Positions 45,350-55,121 of a stretch of DNA of 64,000 bases are shown here, piece after piece; position 1 is the stretch's first letter; every line of letters starts with the position of its first letter. The translations under genes were made by a program, and so were the position numbers. Under the pieces are notes generated by a model. It did no database searches. It saw only the letters and a program-made list of their open reading frames with translations, and had not been told where the DNA came from. The DNA comes from Bacillus sp. sid0103 (GTDB taxonomy: Bacteria > Bacillota > Bacilli > Bacillales_B > DSM-18226), in assembly GCF_019219025.1 (NCBI RefSeq), contig NZ_JAHUWN010000018.1:1-64000 (forward strand), written 5' to 3'.

Positions 45350-46186
45350 TTATCTCTTGAAATTCCATTCATCACTCTCATAGCGCTCTTTTGCAATTTT
45401 GTCAACGTATGCAATTTCATCCTCTGTTAAATGATAAGGTTCAAGTTCAATATTTAGACCTTCCGCAAAGCCCTTATAGAATGCAACCTTTGCTTCCTCA
45501 AGAGATATTCTCCTTGGACTGATCGCGTTGATTGCGACCGCTTTGTCCTTAAAAGCCTTTCTCATTCGTTCCTTTACTCTTTCACTTGGATATTTAAATA
45601 AACTAAATAGCTTATCTTCATCTAGATCTAACAAAATGGAACCATGCTGTAATATAACTCCCTTTTGCCTCGTTTGTGCACTGCCGGCTACCTTTCTGCC
45701 TTCAACCACAAGTTCGTACCAACTCGGCGCATCAAAACATACAGCTGAGCGTGGATTTTTCAAAGCATCTCTTTCCTCCGCTGTTTTTGGGACTGCAAAA
45801 TAAGCCTCAAGGCCTAAGTGATGGAAGCCTTTTAAAATTCCTTCAGAAATAACACGATAGGCTTCCGTTACCGAATTTGGCATTTCTGGATGGTCTTCAG
45901 AAACAATTACACTGTAGGTAAGTTCGTGCTCATGAAGCACTCCTCTGCCGCCTGTAGGTCTCCTGACAAAACCTAATTGATGAGCCTTCACTGCTTCCAT
46001 ATCAATTTCCTTCTCAACCTTTTGAAAATATCCGACTGACAAGGTTGCTGGGTCCCAGCCATAGAATCGAATCACCGGAGGAATTTTTCCCTCACTGTGC
46101 CAATCCAGCAATGCTTCATCCAATGCCATATTAAAAGATGCCGAACTATTACCAGTATCTATAAAACGCCAAACTTCTTTTTTCAT
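45350..46186 (-). CDS. lipM: Octanoyl-[acyl carrier protein]:GcvH octanoyltransferase LipM
   Basis: 278 residues, BPL/LplA-type fold. The conserved [20 protein letters not shown], the catalytic Cys150 in [14 protein letters not shown] and Lys165 in [11 protein letters not shown] define LipM. It moves octanoyl groups onto GcvH in lipoate synthesis, in keeping with the nearby gcv operon. B. subtilis yqhM is at the same place. Confidence 0.95.
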   Translation of the reverse strand: MKKEVWRFIDTGNSSASFNMALDEALLDWHSEGKIPPVIRFYGWDPATLSVGYFQKVEKEIDMEAVKAHQLGFVRRPTGGRGVLHEHELTYSVIVSEDHPEMPNSVTEAYRVISEGILKGFHHLGLEAYFAVPKTAEERDALKNPRSAVCFDAPSWYELVVEGRKVAGSAQTRQKGVILQHGSILLDLDEDKLFSLFKYPSERVKERMRKAFKDKAVAINAISPRRISLEEAKVAFYKGFAEGLNIELEPYHLTEDEIAYVDKIAKERYESDEWNFKR

Positions 46187-46377
46187 ACAAAAACCTCTTT
46201 TTTTAAAATTATGTCGAGTTTAAGTCTACCAAAATCTGATATAGATTCAAAATAAGATGTTTCTGCTATAATTTAATTAGGCTATTAGAAAAGAATTTTT
46301 AACATGCATCTTTATCTTTGTGTGATTGACTTATATAATAAACTAGTGCATGAAAGCTTGAAAGGAGCAAAAAGAAA

Positions 46378-46761
46378 TTGAGTTCACTTTACCCCTTATT
46401 AATTATCATCGTAGCAGTTATTATCTATTCCGTTTTTACCTATTTCTATCAGAAAAGGATTGTTAAAACGGTAACAGAAGAAGAATTCCGTGCGGGATAC
46501 AGAAAGGCACAACTAATAGATGTTCGTGAAGCTAATGAATTCGAAGGCGGTCATATTTTAGGAGCGCGTAATATCCCAATGTCACAGATCAAAATGCGCA
46601 TGAAAGAAATTCGTCCTGATATGCCGGTCTATTTATATTGCCAAAGCGGAATGCGCAGTGCCCGTGCAGCACAATTCTTACACCGAAAAGGCTATAGAGA
46701 GCTAACCCAACTTCAAGGCGGGTTCAAAAAATGGTCAGGTAAAGTAAAAACGAAAAAATAA
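46378..46761 (+). CDS. yqhL: Membrane-anchored rhodanese-like protein YqhL
   Basis: 127 residues from a TTG start with GAAAGGAG upstream. One N-terminal helix (about 5-24) is followed by a single rhodanese domain with LIDVREANEFEGGHILGARN and active-site Cys88 in YCQSGMRSARA. It is a predicted sulfurtransferase at the membrane face. It is divergent from lipM, as in B. subtilis. Confidence 0.95.
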   Translation: MSSLYPLLIIIVAVIIYSVFTYFYQKRIVKTVTEEEFRAGYRKAQLIDVREANEFEGGHILGARNIPMSQIKMRMKEIRPDMPVYLYCQSGMRSARAAQFLHRKGYRELTQLQGGFKKWSGKVKTKK

Positions 46762-46768
46762 GAAATGA

Positions 46769-46806
46769 TAAAAGGTTTCGGAGACCCATCCGAGACCTTT
46801 TTATTT
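46769..46806 (+). terminator. Terminator of yqhL
   Basis: AAAGGTTTCGGA pairs with TCCGAGACCTTT with one wobble, followed by TTATTTT. Confidence 0.85.
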
Positions 46807-46807
46807 T

Positions 46808-46992
46808 GGTTCTGTTAAACTTGCCTGTTGATTTCCGCTCCAGGCGCTTCGCTTTCCGCGGGCGGTCCGGGGAGCCTCCTCGTAGCTGCGCTCCTGCGGG
46901 GTCTCCCCTGCCCCGTCCTCCCGCAGGAGTCTTCGCGCCTTCCTCTCCAATCAACAGGATGCCAAAATCAACAATAAGCTTTAACATAACCT
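46808..46992. repeat. Interspersed repeat family A, full copy with GC-rich palindromic core
   Basis: The element opens with TCTGTTAAACTTGCCTGTTG, has GCTCCAGGCGCTTCGCTTTC at the left core, a GC-rich self-complementary centre (CTCCTGCGGG against CCCGCAGGAG), GCGCCTTCCTCTCCAATCAAC on the right, and ends CTTTAACATAACC. The ends are inverted. The element is much richer in G+C than its neighbours. It lies between convergent yqhL and gcvPB. Confidence 0.85.
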
Positions 46993-47000
46993 TTATTTTA

Positions 47001-47050
47001 AAGTTGTGTTATACTTGCTTGTTGATTTGCGCACCAGGCGCTTCGCTAGC
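47001..47050. repeat. Interspersed repeat family A, left-end fragment
   Basis: AAGTTGTGTTATACTTGCTTG followed by TTGATTTGCGCACCAGGCGC and TTCGCTAGC matches only the left arm of the full copies. It sits directly beside the copy at 46808. Confidence 0.75.
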
Positions 47051-47093
47051 TCAAAAATAAAAGGTCAGATTCATTTTAATGAATCTGACCTTG
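47051..47093 (-). terminator. Terminator of the gcv operon
   Basis: A perfect 15-base stem, AAGGTCAGATTCATT/AATGAATCTGACCTT, followed on the minus strand by TTATTTTTG. Confidence 0.93.
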
Positions 47094-47100
47094 CTAATTA

Positions 47101-48561
47101 TTATGCTTGTTGGTACTTCAAGACTGGTTTACGAGCAGCTTTTGTTTCGTCCATACGGCCGACCACAGTAGTATGTGGTGCTTCCTGAACGATTTCTGGA
47201 TTTTCCTCTGCCTCTTTAGCAATTTGGATCATAATATCGATGAACGAATCTAAAGTCTCTTTTGATTCAGTCTCTGTTGGTTCAATCATGATACATTCTT
47301 CCACATTTAACGGGAAGTAAATGGTTGGCGGATGATAGCCAAAATCAAGCAGGCGTTTCGCGATGTCTAATGTACGGACACCTAGTTTTTTCTGGCGTCT
47401 TCCGCTTAGGACAAATTCATGTTTACAATGACGATCAAATGGCAGATCATAATATTCAGCTAGTCTTCTCATCATATAGTTCGCATTTAATACAGCGTAC
47501 TCTGTTACCGCTTTTAAGCCATCTGGTCCCATCGAGCGAATGTATGTGTAAGCACGAACATTGATCCCGAAGTTTCCGTAGTATGGCTTCACACGGCCAA
47601 TTGATTGTGGGCGGTCATAATCAAGGACATATTCTTCGCCTTGCTTTGTGATAATCGGCTTCGGTAAGAATGGGATAAGGTCTGCCTTCACCCCGACAGG
47701 ACCGGAACCAGGGCCACCGCCTCCATGTGGGCCAGTGAATGTTTTATGAAGATTTAAGTGAACAACATCAAATCCCATATCTCCAGGTCTTGCTTTTGAA
47801 AGAACGGCGTTTAGGTTTGCTCCATCATAATAAAGCTTACCACCTGCTTCATGGACAATTTCAGCCAATTCAAGAATGTTTTCTTCAAATAGTCCAAGCG
47901 TATTCGGGTTGGTTAACATTAATGCCGCAGTATCTTCCCCAACAACCCTTCTTAAATCTTCAAGGTCGACAAGACCATGTTCATTTGATTTAACGGTAAT
48001 TGTTTCTAGACCAGCAATCGTAGCAGAAGCTGGGTTCGTACCATGAGCAGAATCAGGGACGATTACTTTTGTACGGTTCATATCACCGTTAGCCTCATGA
48101 TAAGCACGGATCATCATTAAACCTGTCCATTCCCCATGAGCCCCAGCGGCAGGTTGCAAGGTCACTTCGTCCATACCTGTTATTTCGATTAAATGCTCCT
48201 GCAAATCATATAAAAGTTCAAGAGCACCTTGAACAGAGCTCTCATCTTGTAGCGGATGTACATGTGCAAATCCGTTAAAACGCGCTACATTTTCGTTGAT
48301 TTTCGGATTATATTTCATCGTACACGAGCCTAGTGGATAGAATCCTGAATCGACGCCATGATTTCTCCTCGAAAGGGCAGTGTAGTGGCGCATAATATCA
48401 AGCTCCGAAACTTCAGGAAGTTCAGGCTCTTCTGTACGAAGGTAACCATCAGGAAGGAGACCGCTGAGATCTAGTTCCGGTACATCCATTTCCGGCAGGC
48501 TGTAGCCGATGCGGCCTGGTGTGCTAAGTTCAAAAATGAGTGCCTGGTCTTGATTATGCAT
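47101..48561 (-). CDS. gcvPB: Glycine dehydrogenase (decarboxylating) subunit 2
   Basis: 486 residues. The pyridoxal phosphate lysine lies in [20 protein letters not shown] (around residue 270). The N-terminal [20 protein letters not shown] and [14 protein letters not shown] segments are typical. It forms the P-protein with GcvPA and decarboxylates glycine, passing the aminomethyl group to lipoyl-GcvH. The start overlaps gcvPA by eight bases. Confidence 0.97.
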   Translation of the reverse strand: MHNQDQALIFELSTPGRIGYSLPEMDVPELDLSGLLPDGYLRTEEPELPEVSELDIMRHYTALSRRNHGVDSGFYPLGSCTMKYNPKINENVARFNGFAHVHPLQDESSVQGALELLYDLQEHLIEITGMDEVTLQPAAGAHGEWTGLMMIRAYHEANGDMNRTKVIVPDSAHGTNPASATIAGLETITVKSNEHGLVDLEDLRRVVGEDTAALMLTNPNTLGLFEENILELAEIVHEAGGKLYYDGANLNAVLSKARPGDMGFDVVHLNLHKTFTGPHGGGGPGSGPVGVKADLIPFLPKPIITKQGEEYVLDYDRPQSIGRVKPYYGNFGINVRAYTYIRSMGPDGLKAVTEYAVLNANYMMRRLAEYYDLPFDRHCKHEFVLSGRRQKKLGVRTLDIAKRLLDFGYHPPTIYFPLNVEECIMIEPTETESKETLDSFIDIMIQIAKEAEENPEIVQEAPHTTVVGRMDETKAARKPVLKYQQA

Positions 48562-49900
48562 GGAAATCCCCCAATTCTTTCACTAGAGTATCAATTTCTT
48601 CCTTCGATCTTTGTTCTGTTACAGCAATCAGCATATGGTTAGCCAGTTCTGAATAATCACGACCTAAATCATAGCCTCCGATTATTCCTTTTTGTAAAAG
48701 GTTTTGGTTGATTTCTTTTACAGGCTTAGTTAATTTCACAACGAATTCATTGAAGGAATGGCCATCATAAACAACTTCAAAGCCAGCTTCCTTGAAAGCA
48801 TTTTTCGCATAATGAGCTTTTTGCAAGTTGGCCGCAGCCATTTCCCTGACACCCTTTTTACCAAGTGCGGTCATCGCTACAGATGCAGCGAGGGCATTTA
48901 ATGCCTGATTGGAGCAAATATTTGATGTCGCTTTATCACGACGAATATGCTGTTCACGCGCTTGCAGTGTTAAGACAAAACCGCGGCGCCCTTGGTCATC
49001 CGTTGTCTGTCCAACAAGACGGCCTGGAACTTTCCGCATTAACTTAGTAGTGACAGCAAAATATCCGCAGTGCGGTCCGCCAAAGGCAGTTGGGATCCCA
49101 AACGGCTGCGCATCACCAATAACGATGTCAGCACCAAATTTACCTGGAGGTGTTAATACCCCTAGTGACAGTGGGTTACTTGAAACAACAAACATGGACT
49201 TATTTGCATGAATGATTTCCTCAAGCTCTTTTAACGGCTCGACTCGCCCAAAGAAGTTTGGATATTGGACGATAACAGCTGCAACATCTTCATTAACAAG
49301 TCCTTTTAATGAGTCAAGATCTGTTACACCATCTTTGACTGGTACTTCAATCACATTGAGGTACTGACCCTTTGCATAAGTTTTAAGAACATCACGTGAT
49401 TCTGGATGTACAGCACTGGAAACAACTATCGTTTTTCGTTTGGTATGGCCTGCACTAAGCATCGCTGCTTCAGCAAGTGCAGTTCCGCCATCATACATCG
49501 ATGAGTTGGCAACATCCATTCCAGTTAACTCACAAATCATGGTTTGGAATTCAAAGATTGCTTGAAGTTCACCTTGTGAAATTTCTGGTTGATAAGGTGT
49601 ATAAGCTGTATAAAATTCTGATCTAGAAATAACATGGTCGACAATTACAGGCATGTAATGGTCATAAACACCTGCACCAATAAAAGATACGTTTCTTTTC
49701 AGGTCAGCGTTCCGACTAGCCATCTTAAATAGCTCTTTCATTAAGGCTGTTTCAGACTTTGCCGCTTTTATATTGTACTCACCCTTAAATCTTACTTTCT
49801 CAGGGATATCGCTAAACAGTTCATCAATAGAGGAAACACCAATTGCCTCAAGCATAGTCTTCTTATCTTGTTCAGTCATAGGTAAATAGCGATGTTTCAT
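48554..49900 (-). CDS. gcvPA: Glycine dehydrogenase (decarboxylating) subunit 1
   Basis: 448 residues with the GcvP N-terminal fold: [20 protein letters not shown], then [20 protein letters not shown] and [20 protein letters not shown]. It is the non-PLP half of the split Firmicute P-protein. The start lies 18 bases after gcvT. Confidence 0.97.
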   Translation of the reverse strand: MKHRYLPMTEQDKKTMLEAIGVSSIDELFSDIPEKVRFKGEYNIKAAKSETALMKELFKMASRNADLKRNVSFIGAGVYDHYMPVIVDHVISRSEFYTAYTPYQPEISQGELQAIFEFQTMICELTGMDVANSSMYDGGTALAEAAMLSAGHTKRKTIVVSSAVHPESRDVLKTYAKGQYLNVIEVPVKDGVTDLDSLKGLVNEDVAAVIVQYPNFFGRVEPLKELEEIIHANKSMFVVSSNPLSLGVLTPPGKFGADIVIGDAQPFGIPTAFGGPHCGYFAVTTKLMRKVPGRLVGQTTDDQGRRGFVLTLQAREQHIRRDKATSNICSNQALNALAASVAMTALGKKGVREMAAANLQKAHYAKNAFKEAGFEVVYDGHSFNEFVVKLTKPVKEINQNLLQKGIIGGYDLGRDYSELANHMLIAVTEQRSKEEIDTLVKELGDFHA

Positions 49901-49918
49901 AAACCTAACTCCCTTCTG

Positions 49919-51025
49919 TTATTTCTTTTCTTTTTTATAAAAAGGTGTTGGAACTACAGTAGCTTTTAAACGTTTGCCGCGAATTTCAACTTCAACTTCG
50001 GATTCAAGACTCGCAAATTCTGCATTGATTAGGACAAGACCAATATTCCTCTTTAACGTGGGTGATTGCGTTCCAGTTGTAACCTCACCAATTAATTGAT
50101 CACCTTTATAAACAGGGTAGCCATGACGTGGAATCCCGCGATCAATCATTTCGATTCCAACCAATTTTCTTGTTAAGCCCTTTTCTTTTTGTTGGATTAA
50201 GGCTTGTTTCCCGATAAAGTCATCTTCTTTGTTTAATTTCACAGCGAAGCCAATTCCAGCTTCAAGTGGTGAAATTTCTGGAGATAGTTCTTGACCATAA
50301 AGCGCTAAAACTGCTTCAAAGCGAAGTGTGTCGCGTGACCCTAATCCACATGGAATTACTCCATCTTCTTTACCTGCAGTTAAAATGTCTCTCCAAAGGT
50401 CCACAACATCTTCTGCATCGCAATACACTTCAAATCCATCTTCACCAGTATAACCAGTTCTTGATACAAGTGCCTTTTTCCCATTTAGGATTACATCTTG
50501 TTGGAATTTAAAAAAGCCAATTTGGCTTAAATCATTATCTCCCGCAAGCTTTTGCAATACTTTTTCCGCAAGTGGTCCCTGGATAGCCAGCTGTGCTGTT
50601 TTTTCCGATAAGTTTTCTAAAGAGACATCACCAGTTAAATGGTCTTCAAGCCATTTGTAATCTTTTTCAATATTTGATGCGTTTACTACTAATAGGTAAT
50701 GATTGTCTTCGATCTTATATACAAGCAGATCATCAACAGTACCGCCATTTTCATAACACATGGCTGTGTACTGGGCACCTCCATTTTTTACTTTTGAAAT
50801 GTCATTAGTCATCATTTTTTGTAAAAATTTTAAGCTGTCAGTGCCTTTTACTTCGACCTCACCCATATGGGAAACATCAAATAATCCTGCACTAGAGCGA
50901 ACAGCTTCATGCTCTTCTTTAATACTTGAGAATTGGACTGGCAGTGCCCAACCTCCAAAATCAATGGTTTTTCCTCCCCATTCTTTATACACATCAAAAA
51001 GCGGAGTTCGTTTTAATTCAGACAT
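49919..51025 (-). CDS. gcvT: Aminomethyltransferase GcvT
   Basis: 368 residues from ATG 51025, with GGGGG seven bases upstream; the frame extends to 51052 within the leader. The folate-binding [20 protein letters not shown] and [16 protein letters not shown] motifs and the C-terminal barrel are present. It transfers the methylene group from aminomethyl-GcvH to tetrahydrofolate. It is first in gcvT-gcvPA-gcvPB, under the glycine riboswitch. Confidence 0.97.
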   Translation of the reverse strand: MSELKRTPLFDVYKEWGGKTIDFGGWALPVQFSSIKEEHEAVRSSAGLFDVSHMGEVEVKGTDSLKFLQKMMTNDISKVKNGGAQYTAMCYENGGTVDDLLVYKIEDNHYLLVVNASNIEKDYKWLEDHLTGDVSLENLSEKTAQLAIQGPLAEKVLQKLAGDNDLSQIGFFKFQQDVILNGKKALVSRTGYTGEDGFEVYCDAEDVVDLWRDILTAGKEDGVIPCGLGSRDTLRFEAVLALYGQELSPEISPLEAGIGFAVKLNKEDDFIGKQALIQQKEKGLTRKLVGIEMIDRGIPRHGYPVYKGDQLIGEVTTGTQSPTLKRNIGLVLINAEFASLESEVEVEIRGKRLKATVVPTPFYKKEKK

Positions 51026-51072
51026 TCTTAATCCCCCTTCAATCTTTGGCACAAATGATTAATTGAATAACA

Positions 51073-51121
51073 TAAAAAAGGACAGAAACCTCCTATGAAA
51101 CGTTGGAAGGTCTCTGTCCTT
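51073..51121 (-). terminator. Expression-platform terminator of the glycine riboswitch
   Basis: AAGGACAGAAACCT (51079-51092) pairs with AGGTCTCTGTCCTT (51108-51121), followed on the minus strand by TTTTTT, just before gcvT. Confidence 0.9.
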
Positions 51122-51277
51122 GCACCTGAAAGTTTACCTAAAAAGGCTTTCCCCTTTGGTGGCTGCTTAAAGTTAGCAGCACTCTCCAGAGCTGCGTCCA
51201 ACAAGAGTTCTTTTGCCTGAGAGATTCACATTTCTGCTTGCTCCTTCGGCGCTACATAAGTAGTCTCTCCCCTTGTT
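51120..51277 (-). promoter_or_regulatory. Tandem glycine riboswitch
   Basis: Read on the minus strand, aptamer 1 (about 51277-51196) begins GGGGAGAGACTACTT, has GCGCCGAAGGAGCAAGC and closes at TCTCAGGCAAAAGAACTC. A short linker follows. Aptamer 2 (about 51195-51120) has CTCTGGAGAGTGCT, GCCACCAAAGGGGAAAGCC and CTTTCAGGTGCAAGGACAG. The terminator follows. Glycine binding is known to prevent termination and turn on the cleavage operon. Confidence 0.95.
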
Positions 51278-51456
51278 ATCATTCGCATTATAATATTATC
51301 CAAATTGGTCATACTAATTATACTTATAAAATAAATTACCTTATTAAAATATTTAAAACATTCAAAGCTATTATCATCCTACATTAAAATAATACATTGA
51401 GCAATAACTTTATTAGAAAACCATAAGCTGGAAATTGCACAAAAGGAGCTGGCACC

Positions 51457-53145
51457 ATGTCGATCGAAATTGAATTTGATTCCTCCTGGAAGGATGATTT
51501 TTTACATAGAATCGAAAACGATGGTCCATGGGGGAATTGGGACCTTTATAAACTTGCAATTGGGGTAGAAAAACATCTCGTTATCCCAGATTTTAAGGGG
51601 TTATTAGCACCTAGTCATTTGCCTAATTTAACCCCCCTTCCACACCAACTAGAAACAGCGAAACAAGTAATTGAAAATATGAACGGGAAAGCCATTCTTG
51701 CAGATGAAGTAGGACTCGGAAAGACGATTGAGGCAGGGCTGATTCTAAAAGAATATATGATTCGCGGCTTAGTGAAAAAGGTATTAATTCTTGTTCCTGC
51801 ATCGTTAGTTACTCAATGGTCGATGGAGTTGAATAGCAAATTTTTCATTCCAGCCATTTCACAAAGGAAAAGCTATGTTTGGGAACAGTGTGATGTTGTC
51901 GTTTCGTCAATTGATACGGCCAAACGAAATCCTCATCGAGACATAATTTTTAAGCAGGACTATGACCTTATTATCATTGATGAAGCCCATAAACTTAAAA
52001 ATAACAAAACAAAAAACTACGAATTTGTTCAAAATCTGAAAAAGAAATTTTGTTTATTATTAACAGCAACACCTATACAGAACCGAGTTGAGGAAATTTT
52101 CAATTTAGTTTCTTTATTAAAACCAGGACATTTAGGCAGCGAAACAGCATTTTATGAAAAATACAAACGAGATGCACGGTCATTAAATGATGATGAACAT
52201 TTAAAAGAATTAGTTAACAAGGTAATGATTCGGAATCGGCGGGCCGATACAGGGATTGAGTGGACGAAACGGCATGTTGAAACGATTCCAATTGAATGTA
52301 CCCCTGAGGAGAAAGACCTTTACGAGTCCATTACTGATTTAAAAGGTGAAGGGAATTGGGTTCAAACTAGCTCATTCTCAGTTATGACGTTACAGCGTGA
52401 GGCATGCAGCAGCAGAGAAGCGGTATATTATACCTTAAAAAATATGCTGCAAAAAAAGGAAAACCCAACCCCGGCATTTGAAGAACAAATTCAGTACTTA
52501 ATTAAAAAGGTCGAAACAGTCCAGAAAAATTCAAAAGCTGAAAAAGCATTAGAATTAATCCAAAAGGTAAATGATAAAGTGATTATTTTTACCGAATACC
52601 GAGCTACGCAAATGTATCTGCAATGGTATTTAAAACAGCATGGCATATCTTCTGTTCCTTTTCGCGGCGGCTTTAAACGAGGAAAAAAGGACTGGATGAG
52701 AGAATTATTCCAAAAACATGCTCAAGTCCTAATTGCGACGGAAGCTGGCGGTGAAGGAATAAATCTGCAATTTTGTAACCATATCATTAATTTTGACTTG
52801 CCATGGAATCCAATGAGGCTCGAGCAAAGAATAGGTCGTATTCATCGTCTCGGCCAGGAAAAAGATGTCATGATTTATAACTTTGCAATCAAGAATACGG
52901 TTGAAGAGCACATCTTGAAACTTCTCTATGAGAAAATCCATTTATTTGAAAAAGTAATCGGCGAACTTGACGATATTTTAACAAAGTTGGAATTTGGCAA
53001 TATCGAAGATCATTTAATAGATATTTTCGGACAATCCTCTACTGAAGGGGAAATGCGCATTAAGATGGAAAATTTATCTTCAATGATTGAGTTTGCCCAA
53101 GAGATGAAGAAAGGAGATTCCCATGCAGCAGCAGGAAATTCATAA
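51457..53145 (+). CDS. yqhH: SNF2-family DEAH helicase-like protein YqhH
   Basis: 562 residues. Motif I LADEVGLGKTIEAGLIL, motif II IIIDEAHKLKN, motif III LLTATPIQNR and motif VI EQRIGRIHRLGQ are complete across the two RecA lobes. It is a predicted ATP-dependent DNA translocase of the SNF2/RapA type. It is divergent from gcvT, as in B. subtilis. The stop overlaps yqhG by 23 bases. Confidence 0.94.
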   Translation: MSIEIEFDSSWKDDFLHRIENDGPWGNWDLYKLAIGVEKHLVIPDFKGLLAPSHLPNLTPLPHQLETAKQVIENMNGKAILADEVGLGKTIEAGLILKEYMIRGLVKKVLILVPASLVTQWSMELNSKFFIPAISQRKSYVWEQCDVVVSSIDTAKRNPHRDIIFKQDYDLIIIDEAHKLKNNKTKNYEFVQNLKKKFCLLLTATPIQNRVEEIFNLVSLLKPGHLGSETAFYEKYKRDARSLNDDEHLKELVNKVMIRNRRADTGIEWTKRHVETIPIECTPEEKDLYESITDLKGEGNWVQTSSFSVMTLQREACSSREAVYYTLKNMLQKKENPTPAFEEQIQYLIKKVETVQKNSKAEKALELIQKVNDKVIIFTEYRATQMYLQWYLKQHGISSVPFRGGFKRGKKDWMRELFQKHAQVLIATEAGGEGINLQFCNHIINFDLPWNPMRLEQRIGRIHRLGQEKDVMIYNFAIKNTVEEHILKLLYEKIHLFEKVIGELDDILTKLEFGNIEDHLIDIFGQSSTEGEMRIKMENLSSMIEFAQEMKKGDSHAAAGNS

Positions 53146-53917
53146 CTTTCTATTGAACTATTTTCAGGCCAATGATTGTCCAATTGTGGAGAATGGCCCT
53201 GGCTATTTAATTGTCCAGTTAACAGTAGAACTGGATAAGGAATTAATGAACCGCCCTTTTTACTGGCACTATTTAGAAAAAACAGGTGGAATTCCCAATC
53301 CGATGAAGCTCACCTTTATCACGAATCAAGATGCCGCACCCGAAAATATAAAAGGAGAAATCATCCATTTTGGTTCACCTCGTCTTCATCAAATTTTTGA
53401 GTCGGCAAAAAAATTGGCCAGTTATATGCGGCTTTATGAAAACCATCGCCATCAAAACAAGCAGACTCCTTTAATGCCATGGTTATGTATGAATGTTAAA
53501 ATATCCTATCAATGTGATCGGAAGCGGGATATTTTCAAGACGATCGGCTTACAACTTATTAACGGAACCATGGTCGAGGATTTTCATAACAGGCTGCTGA
53601 AAATACCGTTAACACCCAAAATTCCGGATTATTCCTTTACCTTATCGCCATTAGTAAGACCCCAAAGCGGGATTTCAAGGATAGAAACATATCTAACTTC
53701 AGTGATTGAAAAAGATGACCACTCCTGGGCTGATGAAGCTAGAAAACGCTGGGAGCAGGATTTACGTCTTTTAAACCACTTTTATGAAGACGTTGAAGAG
53801 GAAGAAAATGAAAACTACGAAACAGAAAAACAGGCACTAAAAGAACAATACGAACCGAAAATCTCCATATCCTTCATAAACGCTGGTCTTTTCTATTTAA
53901 CCGACAAAGCCATATAA
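53123..53917 (+). CDS. yqhG: YqhG-family protein
   Basis: 264 residues, soluble, no membrane segments. AAAGGAG precedes the ATG, which lies inside the end of yqhH. It is conserved beside yqhH in Bacillaceae and probably acts with it, but its biochemical function is unknown. The C-terminal region is rich in Glu/Lys. Confidence 0.9.
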   Translation: MQQQEIHNFLLNYFQANDCPIVENGPGYLIVQLTVELDKELMNRPFYWHYLEKTGGIPNPMKLTFITNQDAAPENIKGEIIHFGSPRLHQIFESAKKLASYMRLYENHRHQNKQTPLMPWLCMNVKISYQCDRKRDIFKTIGLQLINGTMVEDFHNRLLKIPLTPKIPDYSFTLSPLVRPQSGISRIETYLTSVIEKDDHSWADEARKRWEQDLRLLNHFYEDVEEEENENYETEKQALKEQYEPKISISFINAGLFYLTDKAI

Positions 53918-53970
53918 GGGTGTCAGGCACCATGTGAATTTTTCACATGGTGCCTGACACCCTAAAAATT
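53918..53970 (+). terminator. Long perfect hairpin terminator between yqhG and comGA
   Basis: Perfect 21-base arms: GGGTGTCAGGCACCATGTGA plus A at 53918-53938, and the reverse complement at 53942-53962, with a three-base loop. T7 follows four bases later. GGTGTCAGGCACC hairpins are often scattered in Bacillus-type genomes, so it may be a repeat used as a terminator. The sinI/sinR-tasA genes found here in B. subtilis are absent. Confidence 0.85.
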
Positions 53971-54038
53971 TTTTTAAAAATAAAAAAGGATAAGCAGGAA
54001 CTCTGTCGAATATTATCAAATGAAAAATAATAAAGGCG

Positions 54039-55121
54039 GTGGTACTCATTGTTAGCTCGATAGAAATCTTAGCTAATCGAATTATTACAGATGCAGCACG
54101 AAACCAAGCAACTGATATTCACATTATTCCTAGGAAGAAAGACACGCTCATTCAAATCCGTTTGACCAACAAACTTATTCCTCGACTATCCCTTCCAAAA
54201 GATGAATGCGAAAGATTAATCTCTCATTTTAAATTCACAGCCAATATGGATATCGGTGAAAGAAGACGACCTCAAAGTGGCGCTATTTTTTGTGAGGTTG
54301 ATAGTAAATTAATGGGCTTAAGGCTTTCCACACTTCCCTCGAATAACAGAGAGAGCCTTGTCATCCGGCTGCTCCCACAACAAGAACAAATCCCTTTTCA
54401 CCAACTGTCACTATTCCCGTCTATGACACGAAAACTTCTCGCTCTACTCAAACATGCTCATGGCTTAATCATATTCACTGGGCCGACTGGCAGTGGAAAG
54501 ACAACAACTCTTTATTCCCTTTTAAATGAAACAGCCCACCTATTCCATCGCAATGTTATCACACTCGAAGATCCCATCGAAAAAAACTATGACTCAGTCC
54601 TGCAAATACAAGTCAATGAAAAAGCAGGCGTAACCTATGCAGCCGGTCTAAAGGCTATTCTTCGTCATGATCCGGACATTATTATGGTCGGTGAAATTCG
54701 CGATGCTGAGACAGCGAAGATTGCGGTTAGAGCTGCTTTAACTGGGCATCTTGTCCTCTCCACCATGCATACTCGTGATGCAAAGGGTGCGGTTTATCGC
54801 CTAAGGGAGTTTGGAGTGAATTGGTTAGAAGTGGAACAGACACTTATTGCCATTACAGCCCAGAGATTAGTTGAACTCACCTGCCCTTTTTGCGAGGGAG
54901 AGTGCTCGCCTATTTGTTATTCCTATGGCAGATGGAAACGCGCGAGTGTGTTTGAGCTTTTATCGGGAAAAAATTTACACGGTGTAATGAAAGCAGCACA
55001 AGGCGATAGAATCGACACAAATTACCGCACCATAAAAGATGTTATCAATAAGGGAATTGCTCTTGGTTACATTCAAGAATCTGAATATGAACGATTAGTG
55101 TATGATGATGAAACGTCATAA
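54039..55121 (+). CDS. comGA: ComGA, competence pilus assembly ATPase
   Basis: Up to 360 residues. Walker A GPTGSGKT (148-155), the Asp box and Walker B VGEIRDAETA, and a C-terminal zinc-like CPFCEGEC mark a type II/IV secretion ATPase. The start is unclear: the only normal start is GTG 54039, which overlaps the AAAGGCGG site, whereas ATT 54048 would be better spaced and align with the B. subtilis start. It powers the pseudopilus for DNA uptake. ComK control is expected, but a clear K-box was not fixed. Confidence 0.95.
   Translation: MVLIVSSIEILANRIITDAARNQATDIHIIPRKKDTLIQIRLTNKLIPRLSLPKDECERLISHFKFTANMDIGERRRPQSGAIFCEVDSKLMGLRLSTLPSNNRESLVIRLLPQQEQIPFHQLSLFPSMTRKLLALLKHAHGLIIFTGPTGSGKTTTLYSLLNETAHLFHRNVITLEDPIEKNYDSVLQIQVNEKAGVTYAAGLKAILRHDPDIIMVGEIRDAETAKIAVRAALTGHLVLSTMHTRDAKGAVYRLREFGVNWLEVEQTLIAITAQRLVELTCPFCEGECSPICYSYGRWKRASVFELLSGKNLHGVMKAAQGDRIDTNYRTIKDVINKGIALGYIQESEYERLVYDDETS

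Noticed and set aside
46724..47060. Frames of 87 and 84 residues on both strands
   Set aside because: They lie in the GC-rich interspersed repeat and yqhL end; the composition explains the open frames.
53960..54038. ComK box upstream of comGA
   Set aside because: The AT-rich stretch offers several poor AAAA-N5-TTTT fits, none convincing enough to place.
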